A stretch of 64,000 nt of DNA from Mycobacterium sp. GTDB lineage: Bacteria; Actinomycetota; Actinomycetes; Mycobacteriales; Mycobacteriaceae. Made by a program: the position numbers and the translations under genes. Where the stretch lies: assembly GCF_019247635.1 (NCBI RefSeq), contig NZ_JAFBAR010000128.1, positions 62,001 to 126,000 on the forward strand. Direction: 5' to 3'. How positions within the stretch are numbered: position 1 is the stretch's first letter; each line of letters starts with the position of its first letter. Below, in pieces: positions 16,597-25,106 of the stretch. A model generated the notes under the pieces. The model was not told the DNA's origin, did no database searches, and was given only the letters and a program-made list of their open reading frames with translations.

Positions 16597-17759
16597 CGGT
16601 GTTCTCCCAGGACGTCGCGCGCCACCAACATGCGTTGGACTTCTATGGTGCCCGACGCCACGGTGGCCGCCTGTGCGTACCGCCAATGGTCGTCGACGGC
16701 GCCGCGCAGCGCCGCCGAGGCCCCACCGTCCAGCGCCACGGGGCCCAGCACGTCGAACAGCAACTCGGCGACCAGCTGATCGCAGGTGGTGGTCAGGATG
16801 CGGGCCGCGCTGGCCGCCCCGCCCGCGGCCGGGTCATCCTGAAGCGACACCGCCCGATAGGCCAGCAGCCGGGCCACCCGAAGTTCTACCAGCGCCCGAA
16901 CCCAGCGGGTGCGAATCGACTCGGGCAGGTTGTCCCAGTTCTCACCGAGCTCGGCCCGCATTCGCTCGAGCAGCGATTCGCAGCGTGCATAGCGAGCGAT
17001 GCCGACCCGCTCGAACGCCAGGGCCTCGCGCATCACGCGCCAGCCGTCACCGGGCTCGCCCAGCATGTCGCCGGGGAATGCCTGCACGTCGTCGAGGAAC
17101 ATCTCGTTGAGGTGATGCGGCCCCAACATTGACGGGATTCCCCGGACCGTAAAGCCGGGCCGATCCATGGGAAGCAGAAACAAGCTGAGCCGCTTGGGCT
17201 TTGGGGCATCCGGGTGAGTGCACGCCGCCAGCACACACCAGGACGCCATCTGGGCATAGGACGTCCACACCTTCTGGCCGGTGATGCGCCAACCCTGGCC
17301 GTCGGGGCCGTCCGGAACGGCCCGGGTGCGCAACGAGGCCAGGTCGGTTCCGGCTTCCGGTTCGGAAAAGCCTTGGCACCAGATCACTTCACCGGAGGCG
17401 ATGGCCGCGAGGTGTTGAGCCTTCTGTTCCGCGGTGCCATAGCGCATCAAAGCGGGGCCGACCCAGTTGATGCCCATGTACTGAGGGCCGCGTGGCTCGT
17501 GATGGGCCCACATCTCTTCACGCAGCACCGTCTGCTGCCAGACGGAGCCGCCGCCCCCGCCATGCTCTTTCGGCCAGGCCAGCGCCAGTAATCCCTTGGA
17601 AGCCAGCAACTTGCAGAACGACTCGGTGGTGGCCAGATCTTGCGGATCGTCGGTGCAGGCGCCCAGAAAATCGCCGTCGATGTGAGCAGATACCAGCTCC
17701 CGCAAGTGATTTCGCAGTTCGGCGGCGTCCTCGCCGAGTTCGTAATCCATCGTCGTCAT
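16593..17759 (-). CDS. Acyl-CoA dehydrogenase, full-length partner of the second pair
   Basis: A 388-residue acyl-CoA dehydrogenase with ALAWPKEHGGGGGSVWQQ, the substrate loop CQGFSEPEAGTDLASLRTRA, GQKVWTSYAQMASWCVL, and C-terminal ATVASGTIEVQRMLVARDVLG. The ATG at 17759 overlaps the preceding stop (ATGA). Continuous open frame upstream of this start is only the shadow of the next gene. It follows another acyl-CoA dehydrogenase and precedes the 311-residue one, so the operon encodes two adjacent pairs. Confidence 0.9.
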   Translation of the reverse strand: MTTMDYELGEDAAELRNHLRELVSAHIDGDFLGACTDDPQDLATTESFCKLLASKGLLALAWPKEHGGGGGSVWQQTVLREEMWAHHEPRGPQYMGINWVGPALMRYGTAEQKAQHLAAIASGEVIWCQGFSEPEAGTDLASLRTRAVPDGPDGQGWRITGQKVWTSYAQMASWCVLAACTHPDAPKPKRLSLFLLPMDRPGFTVRGIPSMLGPHHLNEMFLDDVQAFPGDMLGEPGDGWRVMREALAFERVGIARYARCESLLERMRAELGENWDNLPESIRTRWVRALVELRVARLLAYRAVSLQDDPAAGGAASAARILTTTCDQLVAELLFDVLGPVALDGGASAALRGAVDDHWRYAQAATVASGTIEVQRMLVARDVLGEHR

Positions 17760-18868
17760 CCCTTCGGCAGCCCGAGCAGCCGCTCGGCGATGATGTTGCG
17801 CTGGACCTCTGATGTTCCGCCGTAGATCGTCGCGGCCAGTGCATCCTGGCGCTCGAAGAGCAGATCCGGGTCGGCTGCCGATCCCGGTCCGGCGGTGACG
17901 GCGCTCAACTCCCAAACCTGTTGCAAGGTAACCGATCCGAGAAGCTTCATGATGTCCGCTTCGGGACTGGGCCGGCCGGCGAGTTCGTTGTCCAGCGCGC
18001 GGTATCCGGTGGCCCGCAAGGCCTCGGCATCGGCCAGCAGTGAGCCCAGCTCCGTGTAGATGTCCGGGCTGTGTTCCGCGGCGTGGGTGGCACGACGCAC
18101 CGAAGCGAGCCCGCGCTGGATCTCGACCCAGTTCATGATCCAGATCATTTGGCGCTCGTGCTGCAACGACGACAATGCGACGTTCCAGCCGCCATTGCAG
18201 GGACCGAGCAGGTGCTCGACGGGCACTTCGACATCGTCGAGGAAGACTTCGCAGAACGTCTCGTCGGAGATCGAGGCCATCCGGATCGGTTCGACCCGCA
18301 CCCCGGGCGCGTGCAGGTCCAGGATGAGGCAGGAAATGCCGCGGTGTTTGGGGGCGTCCGGATCGGTGCGGGCATAGAGCGTGCACCACCGCGACTGGTG
18401 GGCCTGGGTGGTCCAGATCTTGTGACCGTTGACCCGGAACACATCTCCATCGCGTTCGGCGCGGGTGCGCAGGCCGGCGAAATCGGATCCGGCCTCAGGC
18501 TCGGACATGCCCAGCGCCCACCACTCGTCGCCGCGCAGGAGTGGCACCAGCAGCCGGTCGATCTGCTCGGGCGTACCGAACTGGCGGATGCCGGGTGCCG
18601 CGACGTTGGGGCCGGCAATGTTGGGCAGCTTGGGGGCAGACCGCACCGCGGCCTCGATCCGGATTTCCATCGCGTCGCGCAATCCCAGCGACCGACCGCC
18701 GTGCGCACGGGGCCAAGTGGGCTGGATCCACCCGGCCTCGAAGGCGGCCCGCTGGTAGTCACGTCGCAGCGAGAGGTCCCAACGGTATTCGCGGTACCGG
18801 TCGCCGTAGTAGTCGTCGGGCAGAAATTCCGTCAACCAGGTGGCGAACTCTTCGACTACGGCCGTCAT
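17756..18868 (-). CDS. Acyl-CoA dehydrogenase, full-length partner of the third pair
   Basis: A 370-residue acyl-CoA dehydrogenase: IQPTWPRAHGGRSLGLRDAMEI, ALGMSEPEAGSDFAGLRTRA, NGHKIWTTQAHQSRWC, and C-terminal ATIYGGTSEVQRNIIAERLLGLPKG. These are standard mycobacterial FadE motifs. The start at 18868 overlaps the upstream stop by 4 bp. Its coupled neighbour at 18865 is a divergent FadE, so this is probably the catalytic subunit of a heteromer. Confidence 0.92.
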   Translation of the reverse strand: MTAVVEEFATWLTEFLPDDYYGDRYREYRWDLSLRRDYQRAAFEAGWIQPTWPRAHGGRSLGLRDAMEIRIEAAVRSAPKLPNIAGPNVAAPGIRQFGTPEQIDRLLVPLLRGDEWWALGMSEPEAGSDFAGLRTRAERDGDVFRVNGHKIWTTQAHQSRWCTLYARTDPDAPKHRGISCLILDLHAPGVRVEPIRMASISDETFCEVFLDDVEVPVEHLLGPCNGGWNVALSSLQHERQMIWIMNWVEIQRGLASVRRATHAAEHSPDIYTELGSLLADAEALRATGYRALDNELAGRPSPEADIMKLLGSVTLQQVWELSAVTAGPGSAADPDLLFERQDALAATIYGGTSEVQRNIIAERLLGLPKG

Positions 18869-19947
18869 GCGTCGTCTCCCGCGTAACGGCGGCCCAGCTC
18901 GTGGTAGAGCGCGCGACTGTCGCCGAGCTGTGCCGCGACCTGCCATGCGTGGCGGACGTAGAGGTGGATGTCGTGCTCCCAGGTCTGCGCGAGGGCGCCG
19001 TGCACTTGGACCGCCGTGCGGGCGCAGCTGGCCGCGGCATCGCCGGCCGCCGCCTTGGCAAGTGCGGCCGCCGTCCATGCTTTGTCGGTGGGGGCGGCGC
19101 TGCCCCAGCTGAGCCGGGCCGCCGCCGCGTAGGTGAGGCTGCGGGCGCGCTCGATGCTGACGTAGTTGTCGGCCAGCGCGTGTTTGATCCCCTGGAACGC
19201 GCCGATGGGGGCGCCGAACTGACGTCGCGTCTTGGCGTGTTCGACGGAGCGCTGCAGCGCCGCGCCGGCCACCCCGACCAGGTCGGCGGCGGCAGCCACC
19301 AGCGGCGCCGCCAACGCCGCCTCGATCCCGTCGACCGCGGCGATTGCCAGCGGCTCGGCATCGATTTCGACATCGGCCACCGGCTGTGCGGGGTCGGTGG
19401 ATTCGCCCGCCCGGACGGTCACGCCGTCGCCGGCGCGCACCACCGCAACCACCGGCCGGTCGGACGCGGCGGCAAGCGTGACGATCAACTCCGCGCGCGA
19501 CAGGTTGGGGACCGCGACCGCGTGTCCGCGCAGACGGCCCTGACGCAGTGTCATGGGCAGGCCTGGCAGCCCTGGAAGGCGTTGCCCGCGGGCGTGCGCC
19601 GCCAGGGTCGCGACGTCGCCGGCGGCGATGTCGGCCAGCACCGGATCCATCGCGCTGCCGCAGGCACGCAGCGCGCCCGCGGCCAGACCGACACTGCTCA
19701 GTAACGGAATGGGCGCCAGGGCGGCACCGCATTCCTCCAGCACCAGCGCCTGCTCCACCGGTCCGAAATCGCTGCCGGATCGCGCGAGTTCTGTCCAGCC
19801 GAGGTCGACGACCGCTTTCCACAGGGCGCGCCAGCGCTCCGGATCCGTAATCGCTTGGCGGGCGACGCTGGGGGGAGACTCGACGCGCAGGACGTCGCGC
19901 ACGGTATCGCGCAGCGCCAGCTGCTCCGAAGTCAGCCCGACATCCAT
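18865..19947 (-). CDS. Acyl-CoA dehydrogenase, divergent partner; first gene of a five-gene operon
   Basis: A 360-residue acyl-CoA dehydrogenase with Ala-rich, divergent sequence. The family is shown by LTSEQLALRDTVRDVLR at the N-terminus and by HAKTRRQFGAPIGAFQGIKHALADNYV and VQVHGALAQTWEHDIHLYVRHA near the C-terminus. ATG 19947 gives MDVGLTSEQ; GGGG lies four bases before the start. It heads the operon 19947-14168. The operator at 19954-19973 lies immediately upstream of its start codon, between it and the divergent LLM gene, so repression would be direct. Confidence 0.87.
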   Translation of the reverse strand: MDVGLTSEQLALRDTVRDVLRVESPPSVARQAITDPERWRALWKAVVDLGWTELARSGSDFGPVEQALVLEECGAALAPIPLLSSVGLAAGALRACGSAMDPVLADIAAGDVATLAAHARGQRLPGLPGLPMTLRQGRLRGHAVAVPNLSRAELIVTLAAASDRPVVAVVRAGDGVTVRAGESTDPAQPVADVEIDAEPLAIAAVDGIEAALAAPLVAAAADLVGVAGAALQRSVEHAKTRRQFGAPIGAFQGIKHALADNYVSIERARSLTYAAAARLSWGSAAPTDKAWTAAALAKAAAGDAAASCARTAVQVHGALAQTWEHDIHLYVRHAWQVAAQLGDSRALYHELGRRYAGDDA

Positions 19948-19953
19948 AAGACC

Positions 19954-19973
19954 CCTAACATAATAAAAATAGT
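19954..19973. promoter_or_regulatory. Putative operator, site B (CCTAA-N10-ATAGT)
   Basis: This lies in the divergent spacer between the FadE operon (start 19947) and the LLM oxidoreductase (start 20033). The 21 bp from 19954 matches 17 of 21 bases of site A and 17 of 21 of site D, including the AT-rich centre. The inverted-repeat arms are less perfect than at sites A and E. Confidence 0.55.
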
Positions 19974-20032
19974 AAACTAGCGACCCGGGCGCAATTCGCG
20001 CGGACAACCGAGACGACACGCAGGCGGGACAC

Positions 20033-20872
20033 ATGGTCGAGTGGTTTCTGTTCCTGCCGCAGGTTCGGTTGCCGGTGGCCGACTTCGTGGCGCGCGCACA
20101 GCACGCGGAGGCCAGCGGGTTTGACGGAGTGGCATTCATCGATCATCTCGAAGCGCCCGGGCAGCCCGATGAAAACATCTGGGAGGCAATGGGCCTGGCG
20201 ACTTGGGTGGCGGCCAAGACGCGGCGGCTCAAGGTCGGCCACTTGGTGCTCTGTGATGCGTTCCGGCATCCGGCCGTGCTCGCCAAACAGGCCGTCACCC
20301 TGTCGGCGGCGTCTGAGGGCAGATTCGAACTCGGCCTCGGCGCGGGCTCCTGGCCCGCGGAGTTCACCAGATTCGATGTCGGTCAGCAGGATCCGGTCGC
20401 GCGGGTCGAGCAGCTCGGACGCCACCTGGACTCGATGACGCAGTACTGGGGTGAGACCGAAAGGAGTCAATATCCGAGACCCGCGCACCCGATACCGCTC
20501 GTCCTGGGCGGTAGTGGCCCCCGAATGATGGAACTCGTACGCAGACATGCGGATTGGTGGAACCTGCCGGCCAATCATCTCGATCGGTTGGCGCGGCTGG
20601 CGCCGACGGTGGGATCTGCTCGGATCTCGGTCCAGCAGATGGTGGGCTTTGCCCGGCCGGGCACCGACCCGGGCAAGGTCCGCGAGGTCAGCACCCGGCG
20701 CTTCGGCCACCTGGGGTCGGGCCTGGTCTGCGGCGACGCCGACGAATTGATCGAGCACTTCGCCGGGCTTACCGCGCAGCGGGTCGAGCGCTGCTACGTG
20801 TGGTTCGCCGATTTCGCCGCCCCGGAATCGCTTACCGAATTCGGCGAATCGGTCATCAAAGCGTTGCGCTGA
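20033..20872 (+). CDS. LLM-class flavin- or F420-dependent oxidoreductase
   Basis: A 279-residue luciferase-like TIM-barrel protein. Typical segments are ARAQHAEASGFDGVAFIDHL, RLKVGHLVLCDAFRHPAVLAKQAVTL, FELGLGAGSWPAEF and IPLVLGGSGPRMMELVRRHADWWN. In mycobacteria such proteins use F420 or FMN. It starts at ATG 20033 with only a weak GGCGGG upstream. It is divergent from the FadE operon and shares operator site B. Its 3' end overlaps the 3' end of the convergent SDR gene by 79 bp. The reaction is unknown; a redox step on the cluster's substrate is likely. Confidence 0.87.
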   Translation: MVEWFLFLPQVRLPVADFVARAQHAEASGFDGVAFIDHLEAPGQPDENIWEAMGLATWVAAKTRRLKVGHLVLCDAFRHPAVLAKQAVTLSAASEGRFELGLGAGSWPAEFTRFDVGQQDPVARVEQLGRHLDSMTQYWGETERSQYPRPAHPIPLVLGGSGPRMMELVRRHADWWNLPANHLDRLARLAPTVGSARISVQQMVGFARPGTDPGKVREVSTRRFGHLGSGLVCGDADELIEHFAGLTAQRVERCYVWFADFAAPESLTEFGESVIKALR

Positions 20873-21576
20873 GCGCGCCGGCGCACCTCCGTGGGCACGA
20901 TCGGGGGGCGGGCGTACGGCCCGCGCTGCACGGCGCTCAGCCGGATCTCCGGCAGGCCCACCGACGGGTCGACGGTGTCCAGCCAGGCCACCGCCTGCGC
21001 GACGTCGGACACCTGGATCGCGTACATCTCGAAGGGAACATCTTGCAGCATCTCGGTTTCCACCGGCCCCGGGGTGACGATGTGGACGGCGATGCCGTCC
21101 CGGTCGACCTCGAGGGCCAGGGCGCGGGCGAATGCGTTCATGCCGGCCTTGGTCGCGGAGTAGGCGGTCCGGGCCATCATCGGCTCGTGCGCCGCCGAGG
21201 ACGAGACGAACACGAACCGTGAGCCCGGCCGCATCCGGGGCAGGACCGCGGAGGTGACCACGAAACAGGAATCCAGGTTGGCCGACACGATCGCGCGCCA
21301 CTGTTCGAAGGTTTGCTTGCGGACGTAGGTCCCACCCAGCGCGCCGGCCGCGTGGACGAGGAGATCGATCGTCTCCAATCCGCTTATCGCCGCGGCGAAT
21401 CCGACCGGATCGGCCGCGTCGGCGACAATGTGTCGCGCACCGATAACTGCGGCGGCCGCGCGCAGCGGCTCTTCCCGGCGCGCCACCAGCACCACGTCGT
21501 AGCCGAGCTCACACAGCCTGGCGCCACAGGCCTTTCCGATTCCACCGCTGCCGCCGGTGACCAGTGCGGTTCTCAA
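20794..21576 (-). CDS. Short-chain dehydrogenase/reductase
   Basis: A 260-residue classical SDR with cofactor loop TGGSGGIG, HAAGALGG in place of NNAG, catalytic Ser in FVSSSAAHE and YSATKAG. A TTG codon at 21576 gives the expected MRTALVTGG start. The last 30 residues, rich in Arg, Asn and Ser, extend beyond the usual SDR core and run over the end of the LLM gene on the other strand, so they may be a tail acquired by stop loss. The gene is 14 bp downstream of the GntR gene and probably cotranscribed with it. Confidence 0.87.
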   Translation of the reverse strand: MRTALVTGGSGGIGKACGARLCELGYDVVLVARREEPLRAAAAVIGARHIVADAADPVGFAAAISGLETIDLLVHAAGALGGTYVRKQTFEQWRAIVSANLDSCFVVTSAVLPRMRPGSRFVFVSSSAAHEPMMARTAYSATKAGMNAFARALALEVDRDGIAVHIVTPGPVETEMLQDVPFEMYAIQVSDVAQAVAWLDTVDPSVGLPEIRLSAVQRGPYARPPIVPTEVRRRAQRNALMTDSPNSVSDSGAAKSANHT

Positions 21577-21590
21577 TGGCTTCAGTGGCT

Positions 21591-22412
21591 TCAGGAGCGA
21601 CGGATATCGCGCGGACGGGACAACGCCTGCGGGGACAGCGCGTAGATGCGCTGGTCGGTCCGTCCGGACAGGACGTAGGTCTGGGTGTCGGCGAGGTGGC
21701 GGCCCGCGATGCGGCGGGCACGGTCGACGTCACCCTCGGCGATCGTCTCGGCCAGCTTGATGTGCGTGTTGAGTGCCGCGCGGCGCTTCGCCAACGACGG
21801 GTAAGTGCCACGCGCCGCGCTCTCGTCGGCCCACTGCCGTTCGTGGCTCGACCACAGCGTTTCCAAGCTGCCGACCACGGCGATGATGGTGTGATTTCCG
21901 CATCCGCGGACGATGAGATCGTGGAATTCGCGGCCGATTTCGGTGAAGCGCCGACCGTCGTCGAGGTTCTCGGCCATAGAGTCGTTGACCCGCTTGAGTT
22001 CTGGGACAAGGGTGTCCGCGCGGTCGGGCCGCTGGGCCGCCAGGGCGGCGCAGGCGGGCTCCAGCTCCTGCAACGCCATGCCGAGGTCGGCGACCGCGAC
22101 GGACTCGCTCTGTAACAGCAGACCGAGCATGTAGGCGGCGCTGGTCTTGGCGGGCGCGTGCACGACGGCCCCGCCGCGGTTACCACGCCGCACCGATACC
22201 AATCCTTCGGTTTCCAGGATCCGCAGCGCTTCCCGCAGCGAAACCAGGCTGACGTTGAACTGTTCGACCAGGACCTCCTGGCGCGGCAGCAGATCGCCGT
22301 CGGCGAGTTCGCCGTCGATGATCTGGCGGCGCAGCTCGTCGGCTACGATCTCAGCGATCCTCGGTGCCGACAAGCGGCGTCGGGCATCGGGGCCAATTCC
22401 CAGGGCGGTCAT
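21591..22412 (-). CDS. GntR-family (FCD subfamily) transcriptional regulator
   Basis: A 273-residue repressor-type protein. The N-terminal winged helix (about 18-85) contains ELRRQIIDGELADGDLLPRQ and NVSLVSLREALRILETEGLV, followed by the wing RRGNRGG. The C-terminal FCD ligand domain (about 100-255) carries likely metal-binding residues in GREFHDLIVRG, LNTHIKLAETI and AGRHLADTQ. FCD proteins usually bind small organic acids. It is divergent from the tandem CoA-transferase, and the spacer holds operator site C plus a second palindrome, so autoregulation is likely. It is the best candidate for recognising GCTAT-N10-ATAGC across the cluster. Confidence 0.9.
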   Translation of the reverse strand: MTALGIGPDARRRLSAPRIAEIVADELRRQIIDGELADGDLLPRQEVLVEQFNVSLVSLREALRILETEGLVSVRRGNRGGAVVHAPAKTSAAYMLGLLLQSESVAVADLGMALQELEPACAALAAQRPDRADTLVPELKRVNDSMAENLDDGRRFTEIGREFHDLIVRGCGNHTIIAVVGSLETLWSSHERQWADESAARGTYPSLAKRRAALNTHIKLAETIAEGDVDRARRIAGRHLADTQTYVLSGRTDQRIYALSPQALSRPRDIRRS

Positions 22413-22463
22413 CCGATCCTCGTAACATTCCGCGGCGGCAAGAACAGAAATTCGACTGGCTTA

Positions 22464-22483
22464 GCTATTTTAGCAGTAATGGC
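22464..22483. promoter_or_regulatory. Putative operator, site C (GCTAT-N10-ATGGC)
   Basis: This lies in the 83-bp spacer between the GntR gene and the tandem CoA-transferase. Its geometry equals sites A and E, with one mismatch in the right arm; it also contains the internal palindrome GCTATTTTAGC. It lies beside the regulator gene. Confidence 0.5.
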
Positions 22484-22499
22484 ATAGATAGAACTATGC
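22482..22499. promoter_or_regulatory. Palindrome GCATAG-N6-CTATGC over the start codon
   Basis: Perfect 6-bp arms with a 6-bp spacer. The right arm overlaps the ATG at 22496. A protein bound here would block initiation of the CoA-transferase transcript, or the RNA could form a small hairpin hiding the start. Seen directly; role inferred. Confidence 0.4.
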
Positions 22500-24895
22500 T
22501 CGGCAACGTGAGCCAGGGGTCCGACACTCGGCCGCCACCGCTCGACGAGCTGCGCGTCGTCGAGATCAGCGACCGCATCGCCGGCAGCTATTGCGGAAAG
22601 CTGTTGGTGGACGCTGGGGCTCAGGTGCGCAAACTCGAACCCCCGCAAGGAGATCCGTTGCGGCGGCATACAGCCAGTTGCGTGCACGTACCCGAAGGTG
22701 AAAATTCGCCGTTGTTCAGCTACCTCAACGCGGGCAAGCGCGGCGCTAACCTCGGCGGCGAGCCCGAGGCGATGCGGACCGAGCTTGCTCGCGCCGACGT
22801 CGTGGTCGTAACGGCCAGTCGTTCGCAGGCACTGGCCCTGGGCATCGATCCGCGGCAGCTGCTGGCCGAATCGCCGCGGACGGTGATCGTGACCATTTCC
22901 GACTTCGGTTGGCACGGTCCGTATGCGGAGCGTGCGGCCAGCGAGTTCACCCTGCAATCATGGTCCGGCCTCACCGGATTTCGGGGTGATCCGGCCGGCC
23001 CGCCGATCTCGATCGGCGGTGATCTGGGGGAGTACATGGGCGGGGTGTTCGCCGCGTTCGGCGCGTTGGCCGTGCGTCGCCGGGTCGAACGGGGCGGCCC
23101 GGGCGAGCATCTGGACCTGTCCATGCTCGAGGCGCTGACCACGATGCAGAGCAGCGAATGGCTGCACTCCCAGCTGCTGCAGGTGGCGCCGATCCGCCGC
23201 ACGCTCGAAGTGCCGTCCATCGAGCCCGCCAAAGACGGCTACGTCGGGATCACGATGGTCACCGGTCAGCAGTGGCTCGACTTCGCCGCAATGGTCGAAT
23301 GCCCGCAATTCGAGGAGATCGAGCAGCTGCGATTCCAGATCGGCCGATGGGAGTACCGCGATTTCATCCGTGCACAGATCCATCCGTGGATGGCCGAGCG
23401 GACCGTCGAGGAGATCGTCGAACTCGGGCAAATGTTCCGGCTGCCGATCGCGCCGTTGGGCAACGGTGCCACGATCCGCGGTTTGGATTACGTGACCGAA
23501 CGCGGGGTGTTCGTCCCCAACCCCGCCGGCTTTGACCAGCCGCGCCCACCTTGGCTGATGACCCGATGCGCGCCCGCACCGCCACGCGACACCCCCGCCC
23601 CCGACACTGACGATGACGAGTCACCTTGGCGCAAAAGCGAACCCGAGCACGGGTCGACGGCGCCGGTGTTGCCGCTGGACGGCGTGCGCATCGTCGACCT
23701 GACGGCATTCTGGGCGGGCCCGGCGGCCACCCATCTGCTGGGTGCTTTCGGCGCCGACGTCATCAAGGTGGAGTCGATCCAGCGCCCCGACGGTATCCGC
23801 TACTCGGGCGGCATGCGCAAAGATGTCGACGACTGGTGGGAGTACGGCTGGGTCTTTCACGCAATGAACACCAACAAGCGTTCCGTCACACTGGATTTGG
23901 GCTCGGACGAGGGCCGGATGTTGTTCAAACGCTTGGTGGCCCGGGCCGACATCGTGATCGAGAACTTCTCACCGCGAGTGATGGACCACTTCGGGCTCAC
24001 CGCCGAGGCACTGCTGAAGGTCAACCCCAAGCTCGTCGTCGCCCGCATGCCGGCGTTCGGGCTGTCCGGTCCGTGGCGCGAGCGGGTCGGGTTCGCACCC
24101 ACGATGGAGCAGATCGCCGGGCTGGCCTGGGTGACGGGATTGCCCGACGAGCCTCCGGTGGCGCCGCGCGGCGCCTGCGATCCGCTGGCCGGCGTGCACG
24201 CGGCCTTCGCGGTGCTGGCAGCGCTGCACTTTACCGAGCGCACCGGGTGGGGCCAGCAGGTGGAACTGCCGATGGTCGAGACGGTGCTCAACGTCACCGC
24301 GATACAGCCGATCGAGCACCAGGTGTTCGGGACAGCGCTGACCCGGGTGGGCAATCGCGGCCACGGTAGGGCGGTGCAGAACATCTACCGATGTGCCGGC
24401 GCCGACGATGATTGGATCGCCGTCGGCGTGCGCGACGATCGGCAGTGGGCTGCGCTGGTGGATCTCATGGACCGGCCCGCATGGTGTGACCAGCGCATGG
24501 CCACGGTCGCCGGACGCCTCGAACGGGCGGACGACATCGACGGCCGGCTGTGCGACTGGTTCGCCGGGCAGCCGCTTGATTCGGCGGTGGAACGCCTGTG
24601 CGCCGCGGGCATTCCCGCCGCACCCGTGGTGTCACCGTCGTTGGTCACCGAGAACCCGCAACTGTGTGCGCGCGGGTTCTTCGAGTCGCTGGACCATCCC
24701 AGGACGGGCATCGGCCTGTATCCCACTCCGCCGTTCGCCTTACTCGCGGGCCAGCGCGAATGGCTTGAGCGCCCGCCACCGACTCTGGGCGAGCACAATG
24801 AGGAAGTGCTGCGCGATCTGTGCGGGCTGACCGACGAAGACCTGGCGCGCCTTGCGGTCAGCGGGGTGATCGGGACCAGTCCGAAGGGCGCCTGA
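22496..24895 (+). CDS. Tandem CaiB/BaiF family III CoA-transferase
   Basis: A 799-residue protein made of two family III CoA-transferase domains (about 1-380 and 395-799). Family III enzymes move CoA between carboxylates. The second domain has the usual DGVRIVDLTAFWAGPAATHLLGAFGADVIKVE opening and the catalytic Asp in CDPLAGVHAAF. In the first domain the aligned segment is GEYMGGVFAAF, with Glu where Asp is expected, so this half may be inactive or altered. ATG 22496 has no ribosome binding site and is overlapped by a palindrome. It heads the plus-strand run through the ferredoxin at 24915. It may load CoA onto the cluster's acid without ATP. Confidence 0.88.
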   Translation: MLGNVSQGSDTRPPPLDELRVVEISDRIAGSYCGKLLVDAGAQVRKLEPPQGDPLRRHTASCVHVPEGENSPLFSYLNAGKRGANLGGEPEAMRTELARADVVVVTASRSQALALGIDPRQLLAESPRTVIVTISDFGWHGPYAERAASEFTLQSWSGLTGFRGDPAGPPISIGGDLGEYMGGVFAAFGALAVRRRVERGGPGEHLDLSMLEALTTMQSSEWLHSQLLQVAPIRRTLEVPSIEPAKDGYVGITMVTGQQWLDFAAMVECPQFEEIEQLRFQIGRWEYRDFIRAQIHPWMAERTVEEIVELGQMFRLPIAPLGNGATIRGLDYVTERGVFVPNPAGFDQPRPPWLMTRCAPAPPRDTPAPDTDDDESPWRKSEPEHGSTAPVLPLDGVRIVDLTAFWAGPAATHLLGAFGADVIKVESIQRPDGIRYSGGMRKDVDDWWEYGWVFHAMNTNKRSVTLDLGSDEGRMLFKRLVARADIVIENFSPRVMDHFGLTAEALLKVNPKLVVARMPAFGLSGPWRERVGFAPTMEQIAGLAWVTGLPDEPPVAPRGACDPLAGVHAAFAVLAALHFTERTGWGQQVELPMVETVLNVTAIQPIEHQVFGTALTRVGNRGHGRAVQNIYRCAGADDDWIAVGVRDDRQWAALVDLMDRPAWCDQRMATVAGRLERADDIDGRLCDWFAGQPLDSAVERLCAAGIPAAPVVSPSLVTENPQLCARGFFESLDHPRTGIGLYPTPPFALLAGQREWLERPPPTLGEHNEEVLRDLCGLTDEDLARLAVSGVIGTSPKGA

Positions 24896-24914
24896 CTAGT
24901 GGAGGGAGCAGCTG

Positions 24915-25106
24915 ATGCGCGTGATCGTCGATGCGGACCAGTGTGAGGCCAACGGCTTCTGCGAATCGCTCGCGGCGGACATTTTCGAACTGGGCGATCA
25001 GGACGTGGTGCAGATCGCCGACGGCCCGGTGCCGGAGGACCGGGAAATCGACGTGCGGGCCGCGGTGGAGCAATGTCCCAAGGCGGCGCTGCGCCTGATC
25101 GAGTGA
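24915..25106 (+). CDS. Small 3Fe-4S-type ferredoxin
   Basis: A 63-residue ferredoxin of the kind that serves actinobacterial P450s. Cluster ligands are visible as C-X5-C (CEANGFC, residues 10 and 16) and a late Cys in VEQCPKAAL. Only three cysteines are placed to bind a cluster, which favours [3Fe-4S]. It starts 19 bp after the CoA-transferase stop, with GGAGGGAG upstream of the ATG. It may donate electrons to the P450 at 1062, since no other is seen, or to an oxygenase. Its stop is overlapped by a possible small frame at 25103. Confidence 0.92.
   Translation: MRVIVDADQCEANGFCESLAADIFELGDQDVVQIADGPVPEDREIDVRAAVEQCPKAALRLIE

Noticed and set aside
17760..18389. N-terminal extension of the acyl-CoA dehydrogenase at 16593
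   Set aside because: The frame is open upstream but overlaps the neighbouring gene; ATG 17759 with ATGA coupling fits the family length.
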